From assembly GCF_001969445.1 (NCBI RefSeq), contig NZ_CP017297.1, forward strand, positions 558,001 through 622,000: 64,000 bases of DNA, written 5' to 3'. Source of the DNA: Brachybacterium sp. P6-10-X1 (GTDB lineage Bacteria; Actinomycetota; Actinomycetes; Actinomycetales; Dermabacteraceae). The notes beneath the pieces are model-generated. The model had not been told where the DNA came from, did not search any database, and saw only the letters and a list, made by a program, of their open reading frames with translations. Shown one piece after another: positions 43,851-52,264 of the stretch (position 1 is its first letter; each line of letters begins with the position of its first letter). A program made the translations under genes and the position numbers.

Positions 43851-44067
43851 GCGCGCTGCCAAGCAGCTTGACCCGCAACACTTAGGCGCACGCGGCCCGT
43901 TGCTCATCGCTACGGGCCTGGCCCTCGCGCTCCTGGTCGCGGCGCTCGTGGCCATCCCGCGCTTCGCCGAGCTTGCACTCTGGTGGCTCGCCGCTGCCGC
44001 CGGCGGCGCCATCGTGCTCTCCTCGGCAGGCTCCTGGTCGCTGCTGCGCAGGGCGATCGTACGGTGA
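43851..44067 (+). pseudogene. Fragment of a two-span membrane protein
   Basis: The frame A-A-K-Q-L-D-P-Q-H-L-G-A-R-G-P continues into two hydrophobic segments (LLIATGLALALLVAALVAIP and WWLAAAAGGAIVL) and ends SLLRRAIVR. A start is not obvious; it directly abuts the transposase fragment, so it is probably the C-terminal end of a larger gene. Family not recognised. Confidence 0.4.
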
Positions 44068-44079
44068 GAGCGCGCCGAC

Positions 44080-45014
44080 TCAGAACTCCAGGACGAGGCG
44101 CCCGCGCACTCCCCCCGCTTCCAACCGGCGGTGGGCCTCCGGGCCCTGATCGATCGGCAGAGCGTCCGCCACACGCAGGGTGACGACGCCGTCCTCGGCC
44201 TGCTGCCGCAGGGTGTCCAGTGCTTCCGGGTTCTTCGCGTACTTGCTCACCACGATCGACCAGAACGTCACGCCGCGGTCGCGCTCGCCCTTGTCGCCGC
44301 GGAGGATCGTCACGACCGTCGCGCCGTCCTTCGCAGCGGGGACGATCTCGTCCAGCTGCACGGATCCGTCGATGATGCCGTCGACCCCGTCGGGGTATCG
44401 CTCGCGCACTGCGGCGGCGAACCCCACTCCGCGCGGCAGCACCACGTCGGCGCCCAGTGAGGCGACCAGCTCCTGGTCCTCTGCCTTGGCGTCCGCGGCA
44501 ACCGTGTGCCCGTCGCTTTCGCCAGCTGCACCGAGTAGCCGCCGAACGCGCCGGCCGCGCCCGTCACCGCGATCGTCGACCCTGTGGGCAGATCCAGCTT
44601 GTCGAGCGCCAGCCGCGCGGTGAGTCCGTTCATCGGCAGGGTCGAGGCCTCGATGAGGGAGGCGCCGTCCGGGATGCGGGCGACCGACTCCACCGGCACC
44701 GCGACCTTCTCCGCATAGGCGCCGTGGGTGCCGTGCGGCACGACGATCGCCATGACCGCATCACCGATCGCCAGATCCGTGTCCGTGTCCGGCCCGATCG
44801 CCTCGATCATGCCCGCGGCGTCCATGCCGACGACGTACGGTGGCTCCGCCCCGGCGGGATCCCGCATCCCGACCCTGCGCATCGTGTCTGTGGGGCTCAC
44901 CGCCGCGGCGCGCACGCGGATGAGGACCTCACCGGGACCGGGTTCCGGATCGGGAAGCTCCATGACTTCGAGGACATCGGGGCCGCCGGGCTCTGAATAT
45001 GCGATCGCTCTCAT
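44080..45014 (-). pseudogene. MDR-family NADPH:quinone oxidoreductase, frameshifted
   Basis: A complete QOR-type enzyme is readable in two frames. The N-terminal part runs from MRAIAYSEPGGPDVLEVMEL through the nucleotide loop V-T-G-A-A-G-A-F-G-G-Y-S-V-Q-L-A-K-A; the C-terminal part from ADVVLPRGVGFAAAVRERYP to the end GRLVLEF. One extra C at about 44518 (AAAGCGAC to AAAGCCGAC) restores KADGHTVAADAKAEDQELVA. Otherwise all conserved residues look sound. It resembles the gene at 1845 but is a different paralogue. A real lesion or a sequence error cannot be told apart here. Confidence 0.78.
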
Positions 45015-45101
45015 GTGTCGCACAACACGCCATCCGGGACTCTACTCCCGCCGTCCGACATCCGGAACCGAAGCCTCGTTCCCTCCCAGTGATGCGGAGG
45101 A

Positions 45102-46151
45102 CTACTCCGCCTCCTCCTGCCGCTGCCGGAACCGCTGGGCCTGACGCCGTCCATGCGTGAGCTCACTGATGTCGTCCCGGCTGTCGAAGTTGGAACCGAG
45201 TGCGCCGGCGACAGTGCCCATCGAGGCGCTCAACCACGCGATGTCGACATAGTTCCACGGCGACACTTCGACGCCGATCGTCTTGGACATGAAGCCCGCC
45301 TCGATGACGATGAGCCCGCCGAGGAGGATCCCCACGAAGAGCACGGCATAGAGCGAAGCGACCGCGACGAACAGAGTCGCCACCGTCGAGGCGTTGTACA
45401 TCGCGGCCTCCCGGAGGCTGCCCAGCTGCCGGGACCGCTCCCACAGTCCGTTACTGACGAGCAGCCACAGCACCATGGTCGCGATCACCATCACCGTGAT
45501 GAGGCCCAATCGCCACGGGGGCAGCGCATCGGCCATCTCCCAGATCGACGAGTAGAAGATGCCGAAGGCGCCGGTCCCCGCGGCAGCCGCCAGGACTCCC
45601 GACAGCTTCGTCACCGTTGCGAACGGCTCGTTGGTCCGCACCATCCCCAGGATCAGGCGCACAGTGCCGGGCCACCACCAGGGCGACGCGATGTAGACCG
45701 AACGGCCCGTCTCCGAATCCTGTTCGTGCACCACCCCGTACTCGATGCGTGTATCGCCGCTGCCCGGCACCTTGTCCGTGGCGAGCGCATCGAGCGAGTC
45801 GAACATCGCGGCGCGAAGGTTCTTACCGACGTTCGACCATCCGAGCGCGGGGAGGGAGATGATCGCAGCTCCCTCCTCGAAGTGCAGGCCGACCATCTTC
45901 ACCCGACGGCCGGCACGGCGCGGGATCTCGGTCACGATGACCATAAGATCGGCCTCGTCGCGGTGCGCCCACTCCTTCACCGCCTCCATGTCCAGGGTTC
46001 CGTCGTCGCGGAGTGGGATCCACCGCCTGTTGTGGTGCAGGACGAACTCCGCTTCGGAGTCATCCTCCTGTCTCGTATCGAGCACCTGTGTCACCGCTCG
46101 CGAGGGCAACCCGGGGTCGGCGAACACATCGACATGAAACACGTGATCCAT
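45102..46151 (-). CDS. Membrane protein of unknown function
   Basis: A 349-residue protein with a soluble N-terminal half and three or four hydrophobic segments in the second half (for example LSGVLAAAAGTGAFGIFYSS, LGLITVMVIATMVLWLLVS and VASLYAVLFVGILLGGLIVI). The C-terminus is basic/glutamine-rich (RRQAQRFRQRQEEAE). The start at ATG 46151 is more conservative than GTG 46160. The IS3 element ends about 30 bases upstream and has probably separated it from its promoter. No family recognised. Confidence 0.65.
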   Translation of the reverse strand: MDHVFHVDVFADPGLPSRAVTQVLDTRQEDDSEAEFVLHHNRRWIPLRDDGTLDMEAVKEWAHRDEADLMVIVTEIPRRAGRRVKMVGLHFEEGAAIISLPALGWSNVGKNLRAAMFDSLDALATDKVPGSGDTRIEYGVVHEQDSETGRSVYIASPWWWPGTVRLILGMVRTNEPFATVTKLSGVLAAAAGTGAFGIFYSSIWEMADALPPWRLGLITVMVIATMVLWLLVSNGLWERSRQLGSLREAAMYNASTVATLFVAVASLYAVLFVGILLGGLIVIEAGFMSKTIGVEVSPWNYVDIAWLSASMGTVAGALGSNFDSRDDISELTHGRRQAQRFRQRQEEAE

Positions 46152-46231
46152 TCGATACACACTAGCGGAATCCCCCTATCGCCTGAAGCGCCCTGGGTTC
46201 CGTTCCGAGTCTCAGCAAGGAGAATCGGAGT

Positions 46232-46546
46232 ATGCCCAAGAAGTTCAGTCCGGAGCTGCGTGACCGTGCCGTGCGCATGGTCTACGACCGCCAGGCACTC
46301 GAAGGTGGCCCACGATCGGAGTCGATCCGTGCTGTCGCGCCCCAACTCGGCGTTGGCATGGAGACGCTGAGGATCTGGTGCAACCGCTACGGGCCAGCCG
46401 AGCCCTCGGCCGGCCCCGCGGAGTCTCTCGAGGAGGAGAACCGCAGACTGCGTCGAGAGCTCGCCGAGTCCCGGCGGGCCAACGAGATCCTCAAGGCCGC
46501 CTCCGTGTTTTTCGCCAGGGAACTCGACCACCCCACGACGAAATGA
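46232..46546 (+). CDS. IS3-family OrfA (HTH protein)
   Basis: A 104-residue protein with an HTH in the first 60 residues (MPKKFSPELRDRAVRMVYDR, then GVGMETLRIWCNRYG) and a leucine-zipper-like coiled coil (LEEENRRLRRELAESRRANE). It ends over the start of OrfB (AATGA). T5 at 46508-46512 (GTGTTTTTCGCC) near the end of the frame is a possible slippery site for the -1 frameshift that makes the OrfAB transposase. Confidence 0.9.
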   Translation: MPKKFSPELRDRAVRMVYDRQALEGGPRSESIRAVAPQLGVGMETLRIWCNRYGPAEPSAGPAESLEEENRRLRRELAESRRANEILKAASVFFARELDHPTTK

Positions 46547-47457
46547 TCGCCTTCATCGATAGGCATCGCGATCACTTCGGGGTCGAGGCCATCTGCCGCG
46601 TCCTGGGCGCGACGGAACGTGGGTTCCTCACCTCTCGCGGATACCGTGCCGCGAAGCAGCGCCCGGCATCGGCCAGAGCGGTCCGTGACGAGGTGCTCGT
46701 CGAAGAGATCCGTCGGATTCATGCCGAGAACTACGGCGTCTACGGGTATCGGAAGATGCATCACGCGATGCGCCGTGCCGGATGGGAAGTCGGCCGCGAC
46801 CAGACCGCTCGGCTGATGAAAGCTGCTGGTCTGTGCGGGATACGCCGTGGTCGAAAGGTGTTCACGACGAGCCCTGCTGGTGGCCTGGACCGTCGTCCTG
46901 ATCTGGTCGAGCGGAACTTCACGGCTGCCGGACCGAATCAGCTCTGGGTCGCTGACATCACCTACGTCCGGATCCCGTCCGGGTTCTGCTACACCGCGTT
47001 CATCACGGACGTTTTCACGCGAAGGATCGTCGGCTGGGCAGTGGCCACCAGCCTCCGCACTGAGGCACTGCCACTGCAGGCTCTCGAGCAGGCCCTCCAG
47101 ACCTCCCCGGCAGAAGCGTCTCGGACTGGGCTGATCCATCACAGCGATAGGGGCAGCAACTACGTCTCGCTGGCCTACTCCGATGCGCTGATCACCGCCG
47201 GAGTCCAGGCCTCGGTCGGATCCGTCGGAGACAGCTACGACAACGCCCTGGCTGAGACCGTCAATGGCCTCTACAAAGCCGAGCTCATCCACCGACGCCG
47301 CACCTGGCCCTCAGCGACCGCCGTCGAGATCGCCACTCTGGACTGGGTCACCTGGTGGAACACGAAGCGCCTGCACGAAGCACTCGACTATCGCACCCCG
47401 GCCGAAGTCGAAGCGTCCTACACTCACCCCACGACGACCGCGCCCGCGACCGTCTAA
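46543..47457 (+). CDS. IS3-family OrfB (DDE transposase)
   Basis: A 304-residue integrase-core protein. Catalytic residues are Asp in WVADITYV, Asp in HHSDRGSNY and Glu in NALAETVNGLYKAELI (the D, D(35)E set). The N-terminal HTH_21 region contains YGVYGYRKMHHAMRRAGWEV. It is read either from ATG 46543, which overlaps the orfA stop, or as the -1 fusion OrfAB. Intact. Confidence 0.93.
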   Translation: MIAFIDRHRDHFGVEAICRVLGATERGFLTSRGYRAAKQRPASARAVRDEVLVEEIRRIHAENYGVYGYRKMHHAMRRAGWEVGRDQTARLMKAAGLCGIRRGRKVFTTSPAGGLDRRPDLVERNFTAAGPNQLWVADITYVRIPSGFCYTAFITDVFTRRIVGWAVATSLRTEALPLQALEQALQTSPAEASRTGLIHHSDRGSNYVSLAYSDALITAGVQASVGSVGDSYDNALAETVNGLYKAELIHRRRTWPSATAVEIATLDWVTWWNTKRLHEALDYRTPAEVEASYTHPTTTAPATV

Positions 47458-47572
47458 CCACGGAACGGAACCCAGGGCGCTTCACGCCTCCACAGTCGCG
47501 CCTGCGCGGCGCCGGCCGTCTTCGCTGGCCACCGTCGCCCGCCGCCCCGCCTCACAGGTGCCGGCGCCCGCC

Positions 47573-48550
47573 TAGGGCGTGTCTCCTATATGTGAGGCGG
47601 TTTCGCTTGAGAGCGTGGACGTATGGCTACCGCGACGACTCGACATCAGGTCCTGTCCGACGAGCAGTGGGAGCGGGTCGAGCCGCTGTTGCCGTCGAAT
47701 AAGGGACGCAAAGGGCATCCGTTCCAGGACAATCGGAAGATCGTCGAGGGCATCATCTACCGGTCCCGCACCGGGATCCCGTGGCGCGATCTGCCTCGTG
47801 ATCGGTTCGGCCCTTGGCAGACGGTGTGGAAGCGCCACTACCTCTACGCCCGGCTCGGGGTCTGGGACCGAATCCATGCAGTACTGATGGCGCAGGCCGA
47901 CGCGGCAGGAGACATCGACTGGACGGTCTCGGTGGACTCGACGATCAACCGTGCGCACCAGCACGGGACCAACACCACCCGTCCCGACCAGCCCACAGGG
48001 GGCGGGAGCGAACCACAAGAATCTGGCCACTGAGGAACCCGAAGGCCACGCGGTCGGCAGGTCACGCGGCGGGCTGGGCAGCAAGGTCCATGCCGCGGTC
48101 GACGGCAGTGGCATGCCGCTGGCGATCGTTCTGACCGGCGGTCAACGCAACGACGGCGCGATGCTCATCGAGGTGCTCGACGACATTCGAGTCCCTCGCC
48201 TGGGGCCCGGCAGGCCCCGGTCCCGGCCTGCCGCGGTGGTCGCCGATAAGGCCTACTCCTCGGGCAAGACCCGCCGGATGCTCACAGCTCGGGGCATCAA
48301 GACCGTGATCCCGCAGAAGTCCGACGAGATCGCTGCCCGCAAGAGGAAGGGCTCCCGCGGGGGACGACCACCAAGTCTCGACCAGACCACCTACGCCGGT
48401 CGCAACGTCGTCGAGCGGCAGTTCGGCCTGGCCAAACAGTGGCGCGGGATCGCCACCCGCTACGACAAACTCGCCCTGACCTACCGCGCTGGAACCCTTC
48501 TGAGAGCCGCGATCCAGTGGCTCAACCACCTGCTTTAGAGACGTGCCCTA
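47573..48550 (+). mobile_element. IS5-family (IS427 group) element
   Basis: Imperfect inverted repeats start GGGCGTGTCTCCTA (47575) on the left and, read inward, GGGCACGTCTCTAA (48548) on the right, both flanked by TA (47573-47574, 48549-48550), the usual 2-bp target of this group. About 974 bp. It abuts a PfkB kinase fragment on the right; the other half of the kinase is not on the left, so DNA has been lost next to the element. Confidence 0.88.
47623..48538 (+). CDS. IS5-family transposase, two overlapping frames
   Basis: The first frame (47623-48033, 136 codons) has the DUF4096-type N-terminus (LSDEQWERVEPLLP, then YRSRTGIPWRDLP) and the first Asp in VSVDST. The second frame supplies RSRGGLGSKVHAAVDGSGMP, the second Asp in VVADKAYSS and Glu in RNVVERQFGLAKQWR. 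The switch occurs near the G-run GGGGGCGGG at 47999-48007, a plausible programmed frameshift site as known for the IS427 group. The full product would be about 300 residues. Confidence 0.88.
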
Positions 48551-49228
48551 GCGGGTCGCACGGCAACTGCCAGCGCGACAATCTCCGCCGACAGCTCGGC
48601 GACCTACGATTTCGACATCACTTGGGATCTTGAGGAGATCCGCGTGGGTAGTCCGCTCGTCGTCCATACTGGATCGCTGGCCACGGTGCTCGACCCGGGA
48701 GCAACCAACGTCGAGCGGATATTGGGTGGCCTCGCAGCAGGCACGCTCATCACCTTCGACCCCAACGTCAGGCCGTCGCTGACGCCATCTCGCGCGATGG
48801 TGCGAAGCAAGGTAGAGCGGATCGGGGCCTTGGCCCATGTCGTGAAGATGAGCGAAGAAGACGCGTCATGGCTTTACCCCCACGTGAGCATCCTCGATGT
48901 CGCCGAGCGTTATACGAGGCTCGGAGTCGACCTGTTCGTCATGACGCGCGCCGAAAGGGGGTGCACCGTCGCGTCCAGGGGTCGCCTGCGCCATCTCCCG
49001 GCTGAGAGGACCGCCGTCGTGGACACCATCGGTGCGGGAGACGCGTTCATGTCGGGATTGGTCTACGAACTTCTCCGCTCTGAGGCCGCGACTCAATTGG
49101 CCGCTGGCGAGGTTGAGCACGAACTGCTCGACGACTGCGCCCGGACCGCCCTGCGAAGCGCAGCGGTCACCGTGTCTCGGGCGGGGGCAAATCCCCCCAG
49201 CCGCCTCGAGCTCGCACAACCGTCGTGA
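48549..49228 (+). pseudogene. PfkB-family sugar kinase, N-terminal third missing
   Basis: The frame is open from the IS5 boundary: SATYDFDITWDLEEI, HTGSLATVLDPG, TFDPNVRPSL, MSEEDASWLYP and the second PfkB signature D-T-I-G-A-G-D-A-F-M-S-G with the catalytic Asp. This matches fructokinase-type PfkB enzymes. The first 100 or so residues, with the sugar-binding Gly motif, are absent, so activity is unlikely even if the internal GTG at 48644 is used. The C-terminus is complete. Confidence 0.8.
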
Positions 49229-49530
49229 GTATTGAATGCGCCCGCTCCGCTGCGCTATCAGTCTCCTCGGTGGTGGCTGAGCTGGCTGCCACCACTTTCC
49301 GGGGGCGGGCTCTCGGTCGAGGGCCCCGACCGCTGGCAGTGGACCACCCAAAGGCGTCACGAGCAGCCAGTACAGGTGCATCAAAGATGCATTAGATGCA
49401 ATGGGTGGCTGTTGCACATCCTTTCCCTGTTCAAGACGTACCCGCGGCACGGGATGCAGCCCCCGCTGGGCGGATCGGCCGGAAGATAATTCTTGACCGA
49501 ACTATGCCGGTCCCCGGTAACGGCTTTGGA
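49229..49530. other. Gap without a gene, right end of the DNA inside the SRAP gene
   Basis: No coding frame is convincing. ATGCAT/GATGCA-type repeats occur at 49376-49400 (GTGCATCAAAGATGCATTAG and on). The boundary with SRAP sequence lies near 49531. Confidence 0.35.
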
Positions 49531-50214
49531 CTCCTCCACGCCTACCTTGCGACCAGCGAGGACCGTGCAGGTGAGTGGGAGCCGATCTACTCCATCGCGC
49601 CCCGTACCAAAGCCCCGGTCGTGCGAGAGTTCATCGACGACGAGGGCGAGGTGCAGCGGCGTCTCGAGCTCGCGCGGTGGGGGCTGCACCCCTCCTGGGC
49701 GAAGGACAAGGGGCCCCGGCCGATCAACGCCCGCATGGAGACCGTCGCGACGAACGGGATGTTCCGCGGCCCGTTCTCCAGTGGCCGTGCCGTCGTACCG
49801 ATGACCAGTTACTACGAGTGGGTCGAGGCCGATGACGGCGGGAAGGATCCCTACGTCATCCACCACCCGGACGGCAAGCTTCTGCACGCCGCAGGGCTCA
49901 CCGCCGCCCGCAAGGCCGAGGACGGGGAGAGCTGGGACATCACGTTCACGATCGTCACCCGCGAGGCGCGCGACGCTGGCGGCGAGGTCCACGACCGCAT
50001 GCCCGTGTTCCTGACCAACGATGCGGTGGGGGAGTGGCTCACACCCGGGAAACTCGAGGCGGAGCAGAAGGATCCGCTACTCGCCATGATCGACGACGTG
50101 TCGACGACGGTGGCGGGTGAGCTCGAGACGTACGCGGTGGATCGGAAGGTCAACAACGTCCGCACTCTCGACCGCACCGACCCGTCGCTGATCGAGCCCC
50201 TGGCCGCGTCCTGA
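49531..50214 (+). pseudogene. SRAP domain protein (YedK/HMCES-like), main part; first codons displaced to 43422
   Basis: From HAYLATSEDRAGEWEPIYSI onward this is a normal SRAP protein: YSIAPRT (substrate Asn replaced here by Ser in the usual YNxAPT), LARWGLHPSWA, N-A-R-M-E-T-V-A (the conserved NARxET), V-V-P-M-T-S-Y-Y-E-W-V (catalytic Glu) and HDRMPVFL (active-site His). These proteins protect abasic sites in ssDNA by a covalent bond to Cys2. The residues before HAYLA are unrelated, and a matching N-terminus (MCGRFTL with ribosome site) lies at 43422. So one gene was split by about 6 kb; without Cys2 this part cannot form the cross-link. Confidence 0.82.
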
Positions 50215-50226
50215 TGGGCCCTGTGT

Positions 50227-50706
50227 TCACGCCAGGTCGATGACGGCGGTCTTCACCCCGATGTCTTCGACGTCGGCGATCTTCCCGGAGAGCTCCGCGA
50301 CCTCACCTAACGCCGCAGGAATGCTGGTCTGCCAGGTCACCCGGTGGTTGCTGACCGTGCGGCCGGTGACAGCCCACGTGCCCTTCGCGTACGGCAGTTC
50401 GACGGTCTCCTCAATGCGGATCTTCTCTCCGGTGAGCTTCTTGCCAGCGCGGCCGAGCGCGTTGGGGGAGTAGGGCTCCTCGGCGGCGGGGAATTCGTCG
50501 ACGCCGTTCTCCAGCTGCGCGCGGTTGATCTCGGTTTGGTCCACGCCGCGATACTGGCTGTGCGCCTTCACGGTGCAGGTCATGGTGATGTCGTCGAGCT
50601 CAGATTCAACGTGTAGTCGAGTTCCGGCCTGGCCTCTGGGTCCCTCTCGACTGGTTTCGGAGGCGTTGACCCACGGTGTCGACACGACGCGTCGCCCGTC
50701 GTACAC
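50227..50706 (-). CDS. Hypothetical protein, possible C-terminal part of a nucleic-acid-associated mobile-element protein
   Basis: A 159-codon frame from GTG 50706. It contains M-T-C-T-V-K-A-H-S-Q-Y-R-G-V-D-Q-T, similar to the T-V-K-x-H-x-x-Y-R-G-x-x-Q-T segment that I know from phage and plasmid proteins with OB-like folds. A longer charged tail follows (NALGRAGKKLTGEKIRIEET). The frame may have been longer upstream: it begins exactly where the MarR/membrane protein pair ends. Function unknown. Confidence 0.45.
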   Translation of the reverse strand: MYDGRRVVSTPWVNASETSREGPRGQAGTRLHVESELDDITMTCTVKAHSQYRGVDQTEINRAQLENGVDEFPAAEEPYSPNALGRAGKKLTGEKIRIEETVELPYAKGTWAVTGRTVSNHRVTWQTSIPAALGEVAELSGKIADVEDIGVKTAVIDLA

Positions 50707-50716
50707 GTAGCCAGCG

Positions 50717-51199
50717 CTACCGGAGTTGCTGGACGCTTTGACGATTGGCGTCGGCGAGCCGCAGCAGGACCGCGGTGAGATCTTGGAGTTGCGTCACGCT
50801 CAAGCCGGAAAGGGCCCCGTCGGTGGCTCGCAGAACAGGCTGCCAAGTTGCGCGTCTCTGGTCGGCAAGGTGATCGGAGGTCTGGACGTGATAGCTGCGT
50901 CGATCCTCACGTTCACTGGAACGTGTGATGTATCCAGCGCATTCGAGGCGGTCAAGAACCTTGGTGATCGCTGCCCGACTAAGTCCACTTGCCTGGGCAA
51001 GCTGTCCGGGTTGCATCGTCCCCTTGCGCTCGAGGATTTCGAGGCAGCGCAGATCGTTGCGTGTGATGCCGTAGCGTTCGGCCGCGGCGTCAAGGAGCGC
51101 CTCGGTCGCCGAATGCAACTGCCGAGTGGCCGCCTGTGCATCGGCTACGGCGTCAGCGCGAGCGGTTGACCCATGTGCTTCACTACGGATACTATTCAC
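50717..51199 (-). CDS. MarR-family transcriptional regulator
   Basis: A 160-residue winged-helix regulator. The HTH is LAQASGLSRAAITKVLDRLE, and the wing reads TRSSEREDRRSYHVQTS. I place the start at GTG 51199, just after the likely transcription start and inside the palindrome; ATG 51211 is in frame but lies upstream of the predicted start of transcription. It is divergent from a four-span membrane protein and overlaps its control site, so it probably represses both. Confidence 0.85.
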   Translation of the reverse strand: MNSIRSEAHGSTARADAVADAQAATRQLHSATEALLDAAAERYGITRNDLRCLEILERKGTMQPGQLAQASGLSRAAITKVLDRLECAGYITRSSEREDRRSYHVQTSDHLADQRRATWQPVLRATDGALSGLSVTQLQDLTAVLLRLADANRQSVQQLR

Positions 51200-51208
51200 G
51201 CCGTGAAT
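51166..51208. promoter_or_regulatory. Divergent leaderless promoter with MarR operator
   Basis: For the plus gene TTGACC (51166-51171), 18 bases, TACTAT (51190-51195), and the GTG start at 51203 falls at the expected +1. The perfect palindrome ATTCACG-C-CGTGAAT (51194-51208) overlaps the -10 and both start codons. On the minus strand TATGAT (complement of 51207-51212) places +1 near 51200, again at the start codon. Confidence 0.7.
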
Positions 51209-51640
51209 CATACTCCTCAGTTTGGATCCCGAAGTCGCACTGCCCCGGCCCGGCGCCAGTCTGCCTGGTCGGTGGTCGGCGCTCTGGCCTACGTGGTTTG
51301 GGGATTGCTGCACCTTGGCCTTGGGATCTCGATGGTGGTCGATGCAGCAACGCAGGGACGGCCGATCGATGCGCTGGAAGCTGAGAGCCTGATGTTCTTC
51401 GTCTGCGCCGCCACCTTCGGTGCTCAGGCCATTGCTGTTGGTTGGTTCCTGAACAGGTTCAATGATCGATTCGGCTACTGGCTCAACCTGATCGCTCTCG
51501 GCTTGATCGACATCGTCTTCGTGTTCGTTATGGTCATTCCCGGTCACGTCGATCCTGCGGGCGGCCTCTCGGGCCCCCTTGTCTGGGCTATTGCCGCAGT
51601 GGCTTCAACCCTTGCGATGCGTAACTCTCGGCGCGGCTGA
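51203..51640 (+). CDS. Four-span membrane protein under MarR control
   Basis: A 145-residue protein with four hydrophobic helices (SVVGALAYVVWGLLHLGLGI, LMFFVCAATFGAQAIAVGWF, NLIALGLIDIVFVFVMVI and PLVWAIAAVASTLAM). The GTG at 51203 lies in the operator. Conserved small residues and the His in the first helix resemble uncharacterised DoxX/DUF4267-like small membrane proteins, but I cannot assign it firmly. It is the sole target visible for the divergent MarR regulator. Confidence 0.7.
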   Translation: MNHTPQFGSRSRTAPARRQSAWSVVGALAYVVWGLLHLGLGISMVVDAATQGRPIDALEAESLMFFVCAATFGAQAIAVGWFLNRFNDRFGYWLNLIALGLIDIVFVFVMVIPGHVDPAGGLSGPLVWAIAAVASTLAMRNSRRG

Positions 51641-51699
51641 GTCCATGTTGGGCAGTTGGCGCGATGCGCGGAGTCTCTTGAGCACGGAGCTCTCCAGAC

Positions 51700-52185
51700 G
51701 GTTCTCTGTGCCGTAACTTGGTCGCCGGACCCGAAGGGCTGGAACGACCCGGTCTTCCACACGTTCTCATGGCCGTCGGCGTCGCGCCTCGTGATGACCG
51801 TATACGGCTCGTCACCGTACGGGTAGCCGTATCGGGGCCGTGTGGACTCGTGCACGTTCGTGATCGTCACGGGGACCGCGCGTATCCCGGGTCTTCACGT
51901 CAGCGGCGAACCTGCGCGCAGCGATCGTGGCGCGGTCCCGAGCGGCTTGCGCCTTGGCGGCCGCGCGCTCCAGACGGCGGTTCGCCAGCTCCGCGTTTTG
52001 CTCGGCCCGCTCCACCGCCCAGGTGGACATCCGCATCGACGGCCCGGACCGTTCGTCCCCTCCCCGACGTGAACGATCGCGGTGGGGTCGTCGACGGACA
52101 CGTCGGCCTTGGAGCGAGGGACAGTGCCGAACTCGCCCTTGTAGCCGGACTCACCGGTGTCTCGTTTCCGCACGATGGGCGCCAT
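51700..52185 (-). pseudogene. Tagged mobile-element protein D, frameshifted and probably truncated
   Basis: The N-terminus carries the tag VRKRDTGESGYKGEFGTVPR and S-K-A-D-V-S-V. The next parts are in other frames: MRMSTWAVERAEQNAELANR and an Ala/Arg-rich coiled coil, then AVPVTITNVHESTRPRYGYP and GDEPYTVITRRDADGHENVW. One extra G at about 52056 (GAGGGGAC to GAGGGGGAC) and one fewer G at about 51888 would join them. The C-terminus fades out near 51700, where the MarR/membrane protein unit begins. A good ribosome site (GGGAGGAA) precedes ATG 52185. Confidence 0.6.
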
Positions 52186-52220
52186 GTCGGTTCCTCCCGT
52201 AGATGGATGCTCACCGGAGG

Positions 52221-52250
52221 AAGTGGGCGAAGCACCGTCGTGACGGGACG
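52221..52250 (-). promoter_or_regulatory. Conserved intergenic element, copy 4
   Basis: AAGTGGGCG (52221-52229) and CGGGACG (52244-52250), 14 bases apart; 37 bases upstream of the start of tagged protein D and just past the stop of the preceding gene. Confidence 0.65.
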
Positions 52251-52264
52251 CGACTTGTCCGGGG

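Larger units (their letters stand above)
46180..47488 (+). mobile_element. Complete IS3-family element with perfect inverted repeats and 4-bp target duplication
   Basis: The element spans 46184-47484 (1301 bp). Its 24-bp terminal inverted repeats (starting TGAAGCGCCCTGGG) match perfectly, and the flanks are direct repeats CGCC at 46180-46183 and 47485-47488. Both reading frames are intact. These features indicate a recent, probably active insertion. Confidence 0.95.
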
